Assembly: GCF_000224145.3 (NCBI RefSeq)
Contig: NC_020167.2
Location: 1,912,113 to 1,976,112, forward strand
Direction: 5' to 3'
DNA: 64,000 nucleotides
Origin: Ciona intestinalis
Taxonomy: Eukaryota; Chordata; Ascidiacea; Phlebobranchia; Cionidae
The notes under the pieces are model-generated. The model ran no database searches and had not been told where the DNA came from. It saw only the letters and a list, made by a program, of their open reading frames with translations. Position numbers and translations under genes: made by a program. Below are positions 59,001-64,000 of the stretch, in pieces. The first letter of the stretch is position 1. Each line of letters begins with the position of its first letter.

Positions 59001-62000
59001 CCACCACTTCTTCAAGAAGTGGCGCGATTGAATAATAGACGGCGAACCACCAGTGCTGTTTAATAGGCCGGGCCAGCCGTCTACGGTCTCAAGCAGATGT
59101 AATTTTGCGTTATCAGCGAGCGTGTTCAGATACACCCTTTTTTGGGTTTCGAATGCCCGAAGCGGAACCCATTAAACCTTATGTACTTTGCCTCGAAACT
59201 AAACCACACGTTTATATTTACATAACCGAAATATGTAATAGAACATACCGACAAATCACAGTAATTTAAATTTCAACTACTTTTACAGGCTAAGGAAAGC
59301 CAGACTGATGAAGACGACGACGATGACGACGACGAATGCGCCATCAGTGAGTTCTGGCACTTCGAGGGCGGTGAACACAGGTGGTCGAGGTTGGATAGCA
59401 AGTCATCTAACATCACCAGTCCCAACGGTCGAATGTTATCTTCTGGTTCCGCCCACCTACCCCATCTTGACGAAACGCTTGAGGTAAAACATGACATTCC
59501 CACTTTCGCTACAGAACATTGGCACCCTACTTACAGCTTAGTTTCTCGGCAGCTGAATGTTGCAACTAAATTCCAGTTGTTTTATGGCGCTACCCTTTGA
59601 TTTACAGGACATGCCCGGAGACGTGTTCACCAACGCTCTGGTTCGGCCAGCCGCGATTGAGATCGAGCGACATAGACAGCATTACAGCCAGTCCGAACCC
59701 AAACAAGCAACAAAAAACAAAAGTTCCAACAGTTTCCTAAAACGAGTCGGTGACCTGAAGAAACTGAGGCCAGGTTCCTTTCGCCGAAAGGACATTCTTC
59801 AGCGAACCAATTCGTCTGACGCAGCAATCGAACTTGGGGAATCAAGAACAAAACCCCGCCACACTACCGACATTCGATCCAAACTTGGCCGAAAGAACCG
59901 TCGTCTTGTTATTGGCGAACCGACCCTACAGAGCGGTCACGAAAAAATTAACAGCATGCGATGCGTGCCTATTGAAGTTTCTCCCCCCACTGGGGCTCCC
60001 AGAGGAAGAAAGAATTCGTCTCAATCTTTAATCAGTTCCTCTTCCTCCGCAAGTGGAAGTGCAAGTTCGTCATCTACTCCCGCATCCCGGATGCGAGGAT
60101 TTGCAGAGGTAAGATTCGAATTACTACATACTGTAAACACTCACTGTTAACATGTTTTAAAATAAATCTTTATCACAGGACCGAACCACGCGTTCCGATC
60201 CCGGTGAACTTAACTCGACATCTCCCCGCCTTCTAGAGCATAATCGTGTAACTCTGGAGCTTAACGCGGCGAAGACACGAAACCCAACACCACCAATTCG
60301 TGAACCCCTCTTCGTAATGCCGAAAGGTTACAAACCTGGTACATTCCCCTCCGGTTTGGTTGAAATGACGGACGAAGAGCCTCCAACCTCACCGTCCTCC
60401 GGTTTCGTTTCCAACTCCTCTTCATCACGGAGCAGATCAACCTCCGACTCCTTCCACGCTTCCCAAGCTTCGGAGCCAACCGGAAGATTGGTACGACCGA
60501 TGAGCATCTACGACAACCTTCCCGACACTGTTTTAACAAGTGGCGCTTCCGCCCAAGATTTCCTCGATATTATGGACCCCAGTACACTGGTCGGTGCAAT
60601 GCCAGTGAATGACTCTGGTGTTTTTGACGGCAGTCAGGAGTCATTAGATGCTCCCGGTGTGTTGGACTCTGCATTCTGGAGCGTTGATCAGATCGTCGAG
60701 CAAACTCAGTCATTGCAGCAAATGGTTCAACAAATGGAAGAAATCCATGATGACACAGTAGAGCCGACAACGGTCAACTCCCTTGAGAGTTTACCTTGTC
60801 AGTTTAACAGTGCCATGGAAACTCTGCCATCCTATAGCTCCGAGGTAAGTAATCTATCCCCGCCACATCAAACGATCTCCAAGTTAAGAATTTTGACTCG
60901 AGTTCTTTGATGTGCTAAGTTGTGACTGCCAAGTGCGTAAACTATTTTTCTAAAACTGAAATATTTTGGTTTTAGAACGTATCTGTCACCGAGGATGAAT
61001 CCGAAGCACTCTCCACATCCGACCAACTGCCCCTGTAAGTGTGTGCTTGATTAACTAAACGAGTTTGTATAAGCATACCGCAGCTCTTTCAAGCAGAATA
61101 TACCATACCCCTTCAAACAGGAAGGAGCAATTGATTTAACGTATAGGCATTGCGTAGAGCGGTTTCTAAAATACATTAAGTTAAAATTCCTTTGATTCTC
61201 TCGGTTCAAAACAAGCCCTTTCAAAGCGTGTACAGTAGCCGGTTAATTGATTGAAGAAACGCGCGTTGGTTAAACAAGAAAGCAATAGAGCCTCATAATG
61301 CCAAAGCCGCATCGCGAAGCTGCACCTTCGCTGTGCTTTTTGCGGTTAGGGGGGGCTCCTATGCCTTGAGCGCTAGGAACCCGTTCTATCATCAAAGCCG
61401 CCGCCTCTGTTCTTACCGGGCACGGTTCGCTAACCTTTATGCTCATACCAGGTAAACAAATATATCGACTTTCCCCTCTTACGCATATGCAGGACATGGC
61501 ACTTTGTCTAATTCTCGTACGAACACGGTGTAAGCACGATTCGTCTCGGCGTCATGAGCCGCTATTGTCGTCCACTAATCCTTTCTCCTTCGCCTATAAC
61601 CGTACTTCACCAAGCGTAAATGACCCGGCAAATCTAGGTCGCTGATTTATTACCAAGATTTAAACCATGGGGCAGTATAAGGCCGTAGAAAGTTCGTTGC
61701 TCTGTGGGATTTCTTGAACTCGATATTCGCGCCATGAAAATGACGAATCGCTCGCTTACTTCGTTTGAAACCTCCCCGCGATAAGAGAATATTCCTTTTC
61801 AGTTTAAAAGGTTATCTCTAGAAGTGAAATGTAAATATTCCCAGCACACTCTAACCGCGTTACATTTTACAGCTCCAGACAACCCCGTCTACGATGGTCG
61901 AGCTTTAATCTCGACCACACAGCCAGCACGAGCTCGGAGAGTCTGCAGATTCACAATCTATCTGTCGGTCAACTCATGATCCTTCGAAAGCTGTCGGTCC

Positions 62001-64000
62001 TCAAGCTGACAGCGCTCATGGAAAGTTACGCATCAAACAACAACAAAGGCTCGCTCAACTGGTAAGCCGGGAGCTACTCTAATGTTGTCTTTGCCATATC
62101 GCGGCACTTAACGCTCGGCCTTATCAACATACCGACCCAGCATAACGCAGCTTAATCTTCCAGGTCGGTCCCTCGGTTCATTCGCCGCATCAAAGTACCA
62201 GACTACAAAGACAGGGCGGTGTTCGGCGTTCCGCTTCTTCATAACGTGCAACGCTTCGGCCAACCATTACCTCAGTGCATACAGCGCGCCCTTGCATACC
62301 TCCGGCGAACAGCACTTGATCAAGTGGGCCTCTTCCGCAAGCCTGGAGTCCGGTCTCGCATCCAGAAGCTTCGTGCGAGTTGCGAGAACAACCCCGAATT
62401 GAGCAGTTTTGACGACTGCACAGCTTTTGACGTTGCTGATATGGTTAAGCAATATTTCCGTGAGCTTCCTGACCCACTGATGACGATGAAACTTTCCGAC
62501 ACATACGTTGGAATTTTCCTATGTAAGTATTTTACCATTAAATTACAAACCCACCGTTTCCTACAGTATCTATAACCTGTTTATTTCCAAAGATGTCCCT
62601 GAAGAGCTCCGCCTCCAAACGCTTCAAGCAGCAACTATGCTTCTTCCTGACGAAACCCGTGAGACACTGAAAACGCTTCTATGCTTTCTCAGTGACGTCG
62701 CATCTCGTTCAAGTGAAAATCACATGAACGAAACCAACCTTGCAACTTGCTTCGCCCCTTCCCTCTTTCACCAACAATACGGAAGCTTAAAGACTATGAC
62801 ATCTGCATCGCCAAAGTAAGACTCTTTTCCATAAACATCTTAAAATTTCAATTTGTTCTTTATTAATTCTTAAATTCCATTCCTTCTTTTGCTAAACCCG
62901 ACGTTTTTTTAGAATACGAAAACAACAGAAAGTCCCCGGTGCATCACTCGGTAGACCTGATATTAAGGAAATGAATGAGAACATGGCCGCCAACCAATGT
63001 TTAGCCTTTATGATCTGCCAAGTGAAAAACCTCTTCCGGGTAAGTTATTATAAAAAATTGCAAAATATAGTTAAAACTTTAAAGTACAAATAATGAAATA
63101 TTTACAAACAGTTTGTTCAAAGTTTAATGTTGAAAATATCATTAGATCCCAGAAGATGCGATGACGCAGTGTCGAATGTCAGTGATGCAGCAGGCGGAAG
63201 ACGTTCTCGCATCCGAGATCGGATACTCTGCCTCCGATTTAGTTGTCGAGGGCGATAACCACGCGGATTATCATTCATACGTTGACCGTACGGTGCTCCA
63301 AACTATGAGGGAAGAGCAAAGAATCTCACAAAATAAAGGAGGTTGGCAGAATGTGCCCAGCTCAGCAGGAAGCGATCTATCTTGCAAAAAGGTGAGTTCA
63401 TATGGATAATACGCCTATGTAACGCCGCTGTAACACCGGCAACTCGGTTACACCTTACGTTACAAAATAACTTTTGTACCTTTCCATCAAAATCAGAAAT
63501 TGATTTAGTTTTTATCTTTAGATGCATGATGGAAACCCGTTGCGACTGTGGCGATGTCAGGTTGAGGTATCTGGTGCGACGGAGGAGCAATTACTAGAGC
63601 GTATCCTCCACGAGAGGCATGTTTGGGACGACGACCTTATACAGTGGAAAGTCCTCAAGCGTCCGGATGAAAGAACTCAACTCTTCCAAACCGCAAGAGC
63701 AGAAATGAGTCCTCACCCAACGAGGGATTACTGCGTTTTAAGGTGATTTTTCTTTTATATCTTTTATTTAATTACTTATTACCATGTTTAAAGCAAATAT
63801 AGCGCATCATACCATGTAGGAAGGTAAAATTTATAATTTCATATTACGTTACTTTTAGATCATGGCGAAGAAATGTGAACTCCCGCGGTGCTTCGGTCAT
63901 CGTTGAAACATCAACCAGCAATCCATCGATGCTTGGTGATGTACGCGGTGTCATTCTTGCCTCTCGGTACGTCATCGAGCCCACAGACGATCCTCTCACA
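18350..64000 (+). CDS. DLC1/STARD13/STARD8-family RhoGAP (SAM-RhoGAP-START), gene span, 3' end outside window
   Basis: Proteins of this family inactivate RhoA-type GTPases at focal adhesions. Domain order here is a long N-terminal region, SAM, serine-rich linker, RhoGAP and START. Coding exons of the long form: 18350-20089, 21960-22741, 25682-25912, 27273-27377, 29060-29090, 36311-36382, 36708-36789, 41394-41445, 59289-59483, 59608-60108, 60179-60844, 60976-61034, 61873-62061, 62164-62522, 62593-62815, 62913-63039, 63146-63391, 63522-63742 and 63859 onward. All are GT-AG and every phase agrees, except one frame change inside 21960-22741. Alternative first exons at 31660 and 56729 also fit by phase. 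Vertebrates have three paralogues (DLC1, STARD13, STARD8); this looks like the single pre-duplication form, so I give no paralogue symbol. The stop codon is not in the window. Confidence 0.93.
20328..20416. repeat. Two direct copies of a 39-bp sequence
   Basis: TTTAACTACAACTGCAGTTT and the following 19 bases occur at 20328-20366 and again, identical as far as I can see, at 20378-20416, separated by 11 bp. It stands just left of the MITE copy at 20425. Confidence 0.85.
20425..20616 (-). mobile_element. MITE copy in the DLC-type gene
   Basis: Well-preserved copy with TATAGTAGGTTGGGGAAAGA at the left and CTGCCCCACCCTACTATA at the right. Confidence 0.88.
21141..21213. mobile_element. Internally deleted MITE (about 73 bp)
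   Basis: Both inverted-repeat ends are present (TAGTAGGGTGATGGAAGACG and CTCTCCCACCCTACTATA), but almost the whole core is missing. Confidence 0.8.
21960..22741 (+). CDS. Pre-SAM exon of the DLC-type gene, with a reading-frame change
   Basis: Begins after TTATTTTTAG in phase 0 (Arg-Pro-Thr-Ser) and ends GTAAAG|GTGGGT at 22741 (an alternative GT donor six bases earlier keeps the same phase). The first part is coding in one frame up to about 22258; that frame hits TAA at 22305. From about 22259 to 22741 the -1 frame is clearly coding: acidic and Ser-rich with DEEPIYSDEDEATFYEARRR and RSRSLDRN. The outer phases match both neighbours only if the frame shifts once inside. Three mechanisms would do this (see findings). 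Confidence 0.75.
23782..23825. repeat. 21-bp direct tandem duplication
   Basis: CATTCGTGTCTTATTCATGAT occurs twice in direct succession, in the intron after the frame-changing exon. Confidence 0.85.
24589..24638. other. Assembly gap (50 N)
   Basis: Fifty undetermined bases in the intron between 22741 and 25682. The round size suggests a placeholder, not a measured length. Confidence 0.97.
25324..25518 (-). mobile_element. MITE copy before the exon at 25682
   Basis: Full-length reverse copy (TACTGTGGGGTAAGATGGGA ... TTCTCCTACACTACTATA). Confidence 0.82.
25682..25912 (+). CDS. Pre-SAM linker exon of the DLC-type gene
   Basis: 77 codons, phase 0 at both ends, between TTTTCTCACAG and CTC|GTAAGT. 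Contains MITITHDPTCIRIADGIG and a Ser-rich end. There is no known domain. It is accepted because the splice sites are strong and the phases agree with exons on both sides. Confidence 0.72.
25963..26153 (-). mobile_element. MITE copy, left member of a back-to-back pair
   Basis: Diverged left end (TAATAGGTCGGGAGAAGG) and good right end (CCCTCACCCTACTATA). It is followed at once by an oppositely oriented copy. Confidence 0.8.
26155..26404 (+). mobile_element. MITE copy, right member of the pair, with an assembly gap inside
   Basis: Begins GAGTAGGGTACC / TATAGTAGG and carries AAAGTAAACAAAG before 50 N. After the gap come CACGACTCTTAATAAGC and a diverged right end (CATCTTACCAATAGTACC). The true length is unknown because of the gap. 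Confidence 0.65.
26223..26272. other. Assembly gap (50 N) inside a MITE
   Basis: Fifty undetermined bases within the right member of a back-to-back MITE pair, where long inverted repeats would hinder sequencing. Confidence 0.97.
26789..26986 (-). mobile_element. MITE copy before the exon at 27273
   Basis: Well-preserved copy (TAGTAGGGTGGGGAAAAATG ... CTTCCTCCACCCTACTATG). Confidence 0.88.
27031..27166 (-). mobile_element. Degenerate MITE-like remnant
   Basis: Weak similarity in the same order: TAGTGTGCTAGGGTTAGGT, CTAAAACACGG, TTTTTACTTATTAATCG and ACCTCAACCTACCA. Probably an old copy; low certainty. Confidence 0.4.
27273..27377 (+). CDS. Ser/Pro-rich pre-SAM exon of the DLC-type gene
   Basis: 35 codons in phase 0, from GTTATAG to CAGA|GTAAGT, encoding TEDSEP and then a run rich in Ser and Pro (SSVPSSPASSPRLP). 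Vertebrate DLC proteins have a comparable low-complexity phospho-rich stretch before SAM. Likely disordered. Confidence 0.7.
29060..29090 (+). CDS. 31-bp micro-exon leading into the SAM domain
   Basis: From TTTCTTTAG to GCTG|GTGAGT. Encodes TQREKETKFA and ends one base into a codon that the SAM exon at 36311 completes (G-AG, Glu). The charged Glu/Lys stretch just before SAM resembles the EKEKAE segment at the same place in vertebrate DLC1, which supports this small exon. Confidence 0.72.
29189..29280 (-). mobile_element. MITE fragment
   Basis: Left end (TACTGTGGGGTGAGATGG) and part of the core (TTTTTAACAATTTACAACG) only. Followed by an oppositely oriented copy. Confidence 0.65.
29299..29488 (+). 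mobile_element. MITE copy after the micro-exon
   Basis: Forward copy with TATGGGGGAAATTGGGACAC, AATAGTAAACAAAG, GTTGTTAATTGTTTAAAAC, and right end CCATCCTACCCTACAG. Confidence 0.8.
31530..31659 (+). promoter_or_regulatory. 5' leader of the second alternative first exon, with uORFs
   Basis: The leader begins after a good acceptor (TTTGTTTTACCAACAG at 31529), implying splicing from an upstream noncoding exon or a trans-splice site. It contains a start-stop pair (ATGTGA, 31562-31567) and a two-codon uORF (ATG CTG TAA, 31581-31589) before the main ATG at 31660. Confidence 0.42.
31660..32215 (+). CDS. Alternative first coding exon of the DLC-type gene (185 codons)
   Basis: ATG at 31660; open to 32397, but a strong donor CTTC|GTAAGT at 32216 is in phase 1. 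That is exactly the phase of the 31-bp exon it would replace, so it can splice to the SAM exon at 36311 (C-AG, Gln). The product is basic and Ser-rich (SSSVSPRSSRKYIKRQ, KKSIRRRKKV) and ends with GTWSEYLRDSWELFVHKIL, an amphipathic-looking stretch. No known domain. It could alternatively be a separate gene, but phase and strand favour an alternative promoter. Confidence 0.68.
32216..36310 (+). other. Intron between the second alternative first exon and SAM
   Basis: About 4.1 kb. It holds the 27-bp minisatellite at 34281-34529. Other open frames here are short and unconvincing. Confidence 0.55.
34281..34529. repeat. 27-bp minisatellite, about nine units
   Basis: Tandem units of 27 bp built around TATACTATGTGTAAATGCATA, differing mainly at one position (GTGTGTATA versus GTATGTATA). 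By that site the units read G A A G G A G A A. Because 27 is a multiple of three and the unit lacks stops in several frames, open frames of 83-116 codons appear on both strands; these are artefacts. It lies in the intron between the second alternative first exon and the SAM exons. Confidence 0.93.
36311..36382 (+). CDS. SAM domain exon 1 of the DLC-type gene
   Basis: From TTGTAAACAG to GAAG|GTAAAT. Encodes ADACNWLRAAGFPQYAHFYE, a close match to the first two helices of the DLC-family SAM domain (vertebrate form ACDWLRATGFPQYA). It begins with two bases that complete a codon from either the 29060 exon or the 31660 exon. Confidence 0.93.
36708..36789 (+). CDS. SAM domain exon 2
   Basis: From TTTTTATAG to GTGAG|GTAAAC. 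Encodes LFPVDIASVSGDHDFLGQE and HIAALV, matching the middle of the DLC SAM domain (LFPIDI, HDFLD). Starts and ends inside codons, in phase with its neighbours. Confidence 0.93.
36790..41393 (+). other. Intron between SAM exons 2 and 3
   Basis: About 4.6 kb with one MITE copy (37041-37234). A perfect CRE-type TGACGTCA occurs near 38651, which may be chance. No exon is supported. Confidence 0.5.
37041..37234 (+). mobile_element. MITE copy after SAM exon 2
   Basis: Well-preserved forward copy (TACTAGGATGGGGGAAGATA ... CTCCCTCCACCCTACTATA). Confidence 0.88.
41394..41445 (+). CDS. SAM domain exon 3
   Basis: From TTGTTTGCAG to GTG|GTAAGT. Encodes RLNVLNKCASMRLDKAV, the last SAM helix, nearly identical to vertebrate RLNTLNKCAVMKL. 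It ends in phase 0 and joins the exon at 59289 across an intron of almost 18 kb that contains the third promoter. Confidence 0.93.
43361..43410. other. Assembly gap (50 N)
   Basis: Fifty undetermined bases in the long intron after SAM exon 3. Confidence 0.97.
43957..44154 (+). mobile_element. MITE copy in the long DLC-type intron
   Basis: Well-preserved forward copy (TAGTATAGGGTAGGGAAAGA ... CCAGCACCCTACCATA). It is the last copy in the window; I found none from 44155 to 64000. Confidence 0.87.
56578..56728 (+). promoter_or_regulatory. 5' leader of the third alternative first exon
   Basis: Begins after an acceptor (CTGTTATATTTCAG at 56577). It contains no ATG before the main start at 56729, unlike the leaders at 18285 and 31530. 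The frame happens to stay open upstream from a GTG at 56594, but nothing suggests non-ATG initiation. Confidence 0.4.
56729..57532 (+). CDS. Third alternative first exon (268 codons), giving a SAM-less DLC-type isoform
   Basis: ATG at 56729 (MPSATAIPERF) runs to GTTAAG|GTTTGT at 57532 in phase 0, matching the phase-0 start of the post-SAM exon at 59289. The protein so made lacks SAM, as some STARD13 and STARD8 isoforms do. Visible: a basic N-terminal third, an Ala/Gly-rich LADIGAVAKAGAGIQG, a Ser-rich block, an acidic ESFEEENEMNNNNEEKDE stretch, and near the end a cysteine cluster SCCSTCCSCVK. No known domain. Codon use and length argue that it is real; its being a first exon is inferred from the lack of a phase-0 acceptor upstream. 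Confidence 0.72.
57533..59288 (+). other. Intron after the third alternative first exon
   Basis: About 1.76 kb, no MITE, no supported exon. It ends in the acceptor TTTTACAG of the shared exon. Confidence 0.6.
59289..59483 (+). CDS. Post-SAM exon of the DLC-type gene
   Basis: From TTTTACAG to GAG|GTAAAA, 65 codons, phase 0. Encodes a poly-Asp run (DEDDDDDDDE), then CAISEFWHFEGG and HRWSRLDSK. This matches the conserved stretch just after SAM in vertebrate DLC proteins (DEDEPCAISGKW, RWSRLEE). The Asp run comes from repeated GAC/GAT codons and is longer than in the vertebrate proteins I recall. Confidence 0.9.
59608..60108 (+). CDS. Serine-rich linker exon of the DLC-type gene
   Basis: From TTGATTTACAG to GCAGAG|GTAAGA, 167 codons, phase 0. 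Holds NSFLKRVGDLKKLRPGSFRR and KLGRKNRRLVIGEP, corresponding to the conserved LLKRMESLK and LGLIISGP segments of DLC1, then a Ser-rich end. Such basic-Ser segments are phosphorylation targets in DLC1; here that is inference. Confidence 0.9.
60179..60844 (+). CDS. Focal-adhesion-targeting exon of the DLC-type gene
   Basis: From TTATCACAG to TCCGAG|GTAAGT, 222 codons, phase 0. Encodes YKPGTFP (vertebrate HKPGTFP) and, at 60503-60523, SIYDNLP, the sequence around the DLC1 tyrosine that binds the SH2 domain of tensins. Further on, VDQIVEQTQSLQQMVQQM sits where vertebrates have the talin/FAK-binding LD-like motif LDDILYHV. Serine-rich blocks fill the rest. The tensin site looks conserved, the LD-like site only in part. 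Confidence 0.92.
60976..61034 (+). CDS. Short linker exon before the RhoGAP region
   Basis: 59 bp, TTGGTTTTAG to CCCCT|GTAAGT; encodes NVSVTEDESEALSTSDQLP and ends two bases into a Leu codon completed at 61873. The acidic Ser/Thr content matches the variable linker in vertebrates. Confidence 0.82.
61035..61872 (+). other. Intron before the RhoGAP region
   Basis: About 840 bp, partly GC-richer than its surroundings, with a small imperfect hairpin around 61310-61350 (GCGAAG and CTTCGC arms). No exon or known RNA is supported. Confidence 0.45.
61873..62061 (+). CDS. DLC-type gene exon just before the RhoGAP domain
   Basis: From ATTTTACAG to AACTG|GTAAGC. Encodes RLRWSSFNL, then SLQIHNLSVGQLMILRK and LSVLKLTALMESYASNN. 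These track the conserved DLC segment RLRWHSFQ ... SLQINCQSVAQMNLLQKYSLLKLTALLEKY. The last two bases start a Trp codon completed in the next exon. Confidence 0.93.
62164..62522 (+). CDS. RhoGAP domain exon 1, with the arginine finger
   Basis: From CTTCCAG to CCTAT|GTAAGT. Encodes RIKVPDYKDRAVFGVPL, then LPQCIQRALAYLRR and GLFRKPGVRSRI. The Arg codon of GLFRKPG at 62336-62338 is the catalytic arginine finger that stabilises GTP hydrolysis on Rho. YDVADMLKQYFRDLPEPLM of vertebrates appears as FDVADMVKQYFRELPDPLM. All expected GAP residues that I can identify are present. Confidence 0.95.
62593..62815 (+). CDS. RhoGAP domain exon 2
   Basis: From TTTCCAAAG to CCAAA|GTAAGA. Encodes VPEELRLQTLQAATMLLPDE, TLKTLLCFLSDVA and NETNLATCFAPSLF, the standard end of a RhoGAP fold, where NLAxCxAPSLF is the family signature. 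The phase fits both neighbours. Confidence 0.94.
62913..63039 (+). CDS. Exon between the RhoGAP and START domains
   Basis: From TTTTTTTAG to TTCCGG|GTAAGT. Encodes GRPDIKEMNENMAANQCLAF and ending VKNLFR, matching vertebrate GKPDQKDLNENLAATQGLAHMI and KKLFQ. Confidence 0.92.
63146..63391 (+). CDS. START domain, first exon
   Basis: From AATATCATTAG to AAAAAG|GTGAGT, 82 codons, phase 0. Opens IPEDAMTQCR (vertebrate VPEEMSRCR) and contains DYHSYVDRTVLQTMREE, equivalent to DYQHFLQDCVDGLFKE, the first START helix. START domains in this family may bind lipid; the ligand is unknown. Confidence 0.92.
63522..63742 (+). CDS. START domain, second exon
   Basis: From TTATCTTTAG to TTAAG|GTGATT. Encodes GNPLRLWRCQVEV (vertebrate GPPLRLWRSVIEV), HVWDDDLIQWKVLK and SPHPTRDYCVLR (HPARDYVVLR). 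A clear START domain core. Confidence 0.94.
63859..64000 (+). CDS. START domain, third exon (cut by the window edge)
   Basis: From GTTACTTTTAG; one base completes Arg, then SWRRNVNSRGASVIVETSTS and RGVILASRYVIEP, matching vertebrate TWRTNLPKGACALLLTSVDH and VNVLLSRYLIEP. It is open to the last base; the rest of START and the stop codon lie outside. Confidence 0.92.

Noticed and set aside
61310..61450. GC-richer hairpin and B-box-like GGTTCGCTAACC in an intron
   Set aside because: The hairpin is short and imperfect and no RNA family fold can be built from it by eye.

Overview
This is eukaryotic DNA: AT-rich, with coding exons of about 30-1740 bp split by GT-AG introns and no operons. The best guess at the source is an ascidian of the Ciona type. 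That rests on the small introns inside conserved genes, the chordate-style architecture of all three genes, and about 19 copies of a ~195-bp inverted-repeat MITE that I associate with Ciona genomic sequence. Species is inference only. Three runs of 50 N mark assembly gaps. | Layout: (1) 591-5508, plus strand: the last ten exons of an ATRX-type SNF2 chromatin remodeller (end of the helicase core, the conserved C-terminal region and an acidic/basic tail). Its upstream exons lie left of the window. (2) 11885-7188, minus strand: a complete 12-exon SLC22-family organic-ion transporter. Every splice phase closes and the exons sum to 562 codons plus stop. ATRX and this gene converge tail to tail. (3) 11886-18284: about 6.4 kb with no gene I can support. 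(4) 18285-64000, plus strand: one very large gene of the DLC1/STARD13/STARD8 family (SAM - serine-rich linker - RhoGAP - START), running off the right edge inside the START domain. | The DLC-type gene has three mutually compatible N-termini. A long one starts at 18350 and uses pre-SAM exons at 21960, 25682, 27273 and 29060. A 185-codon first exon at 31660 splices in phase onto the first SAM exon. A 268-codon first exon at 56729 splices in phase onto the exon after the SAM domain and so skips SAM. The shared part keeps the tensin-docking sequence (SIYDN), the RhoGAP arginine finger and the start of the START domain. | Points most worth checking: an unexplained -1 frame change in the exon at 21960-22741 (homopolymer error, a 59/65-nt mini-intron, or slippage at A_AAA_AAG); an in-frame 150-nt candidate intron in the first long exon; paired tiny uORFs in two of the three leaders; a cysteine cluster in the SAM-less N-terminus; a 27-bp minisatellite; and MITE insertions placed very close to splice sites and inside a 3' UTR. 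I found no CRISPR array, rRNA, convincing tRNA or autonomous transposon ORF.
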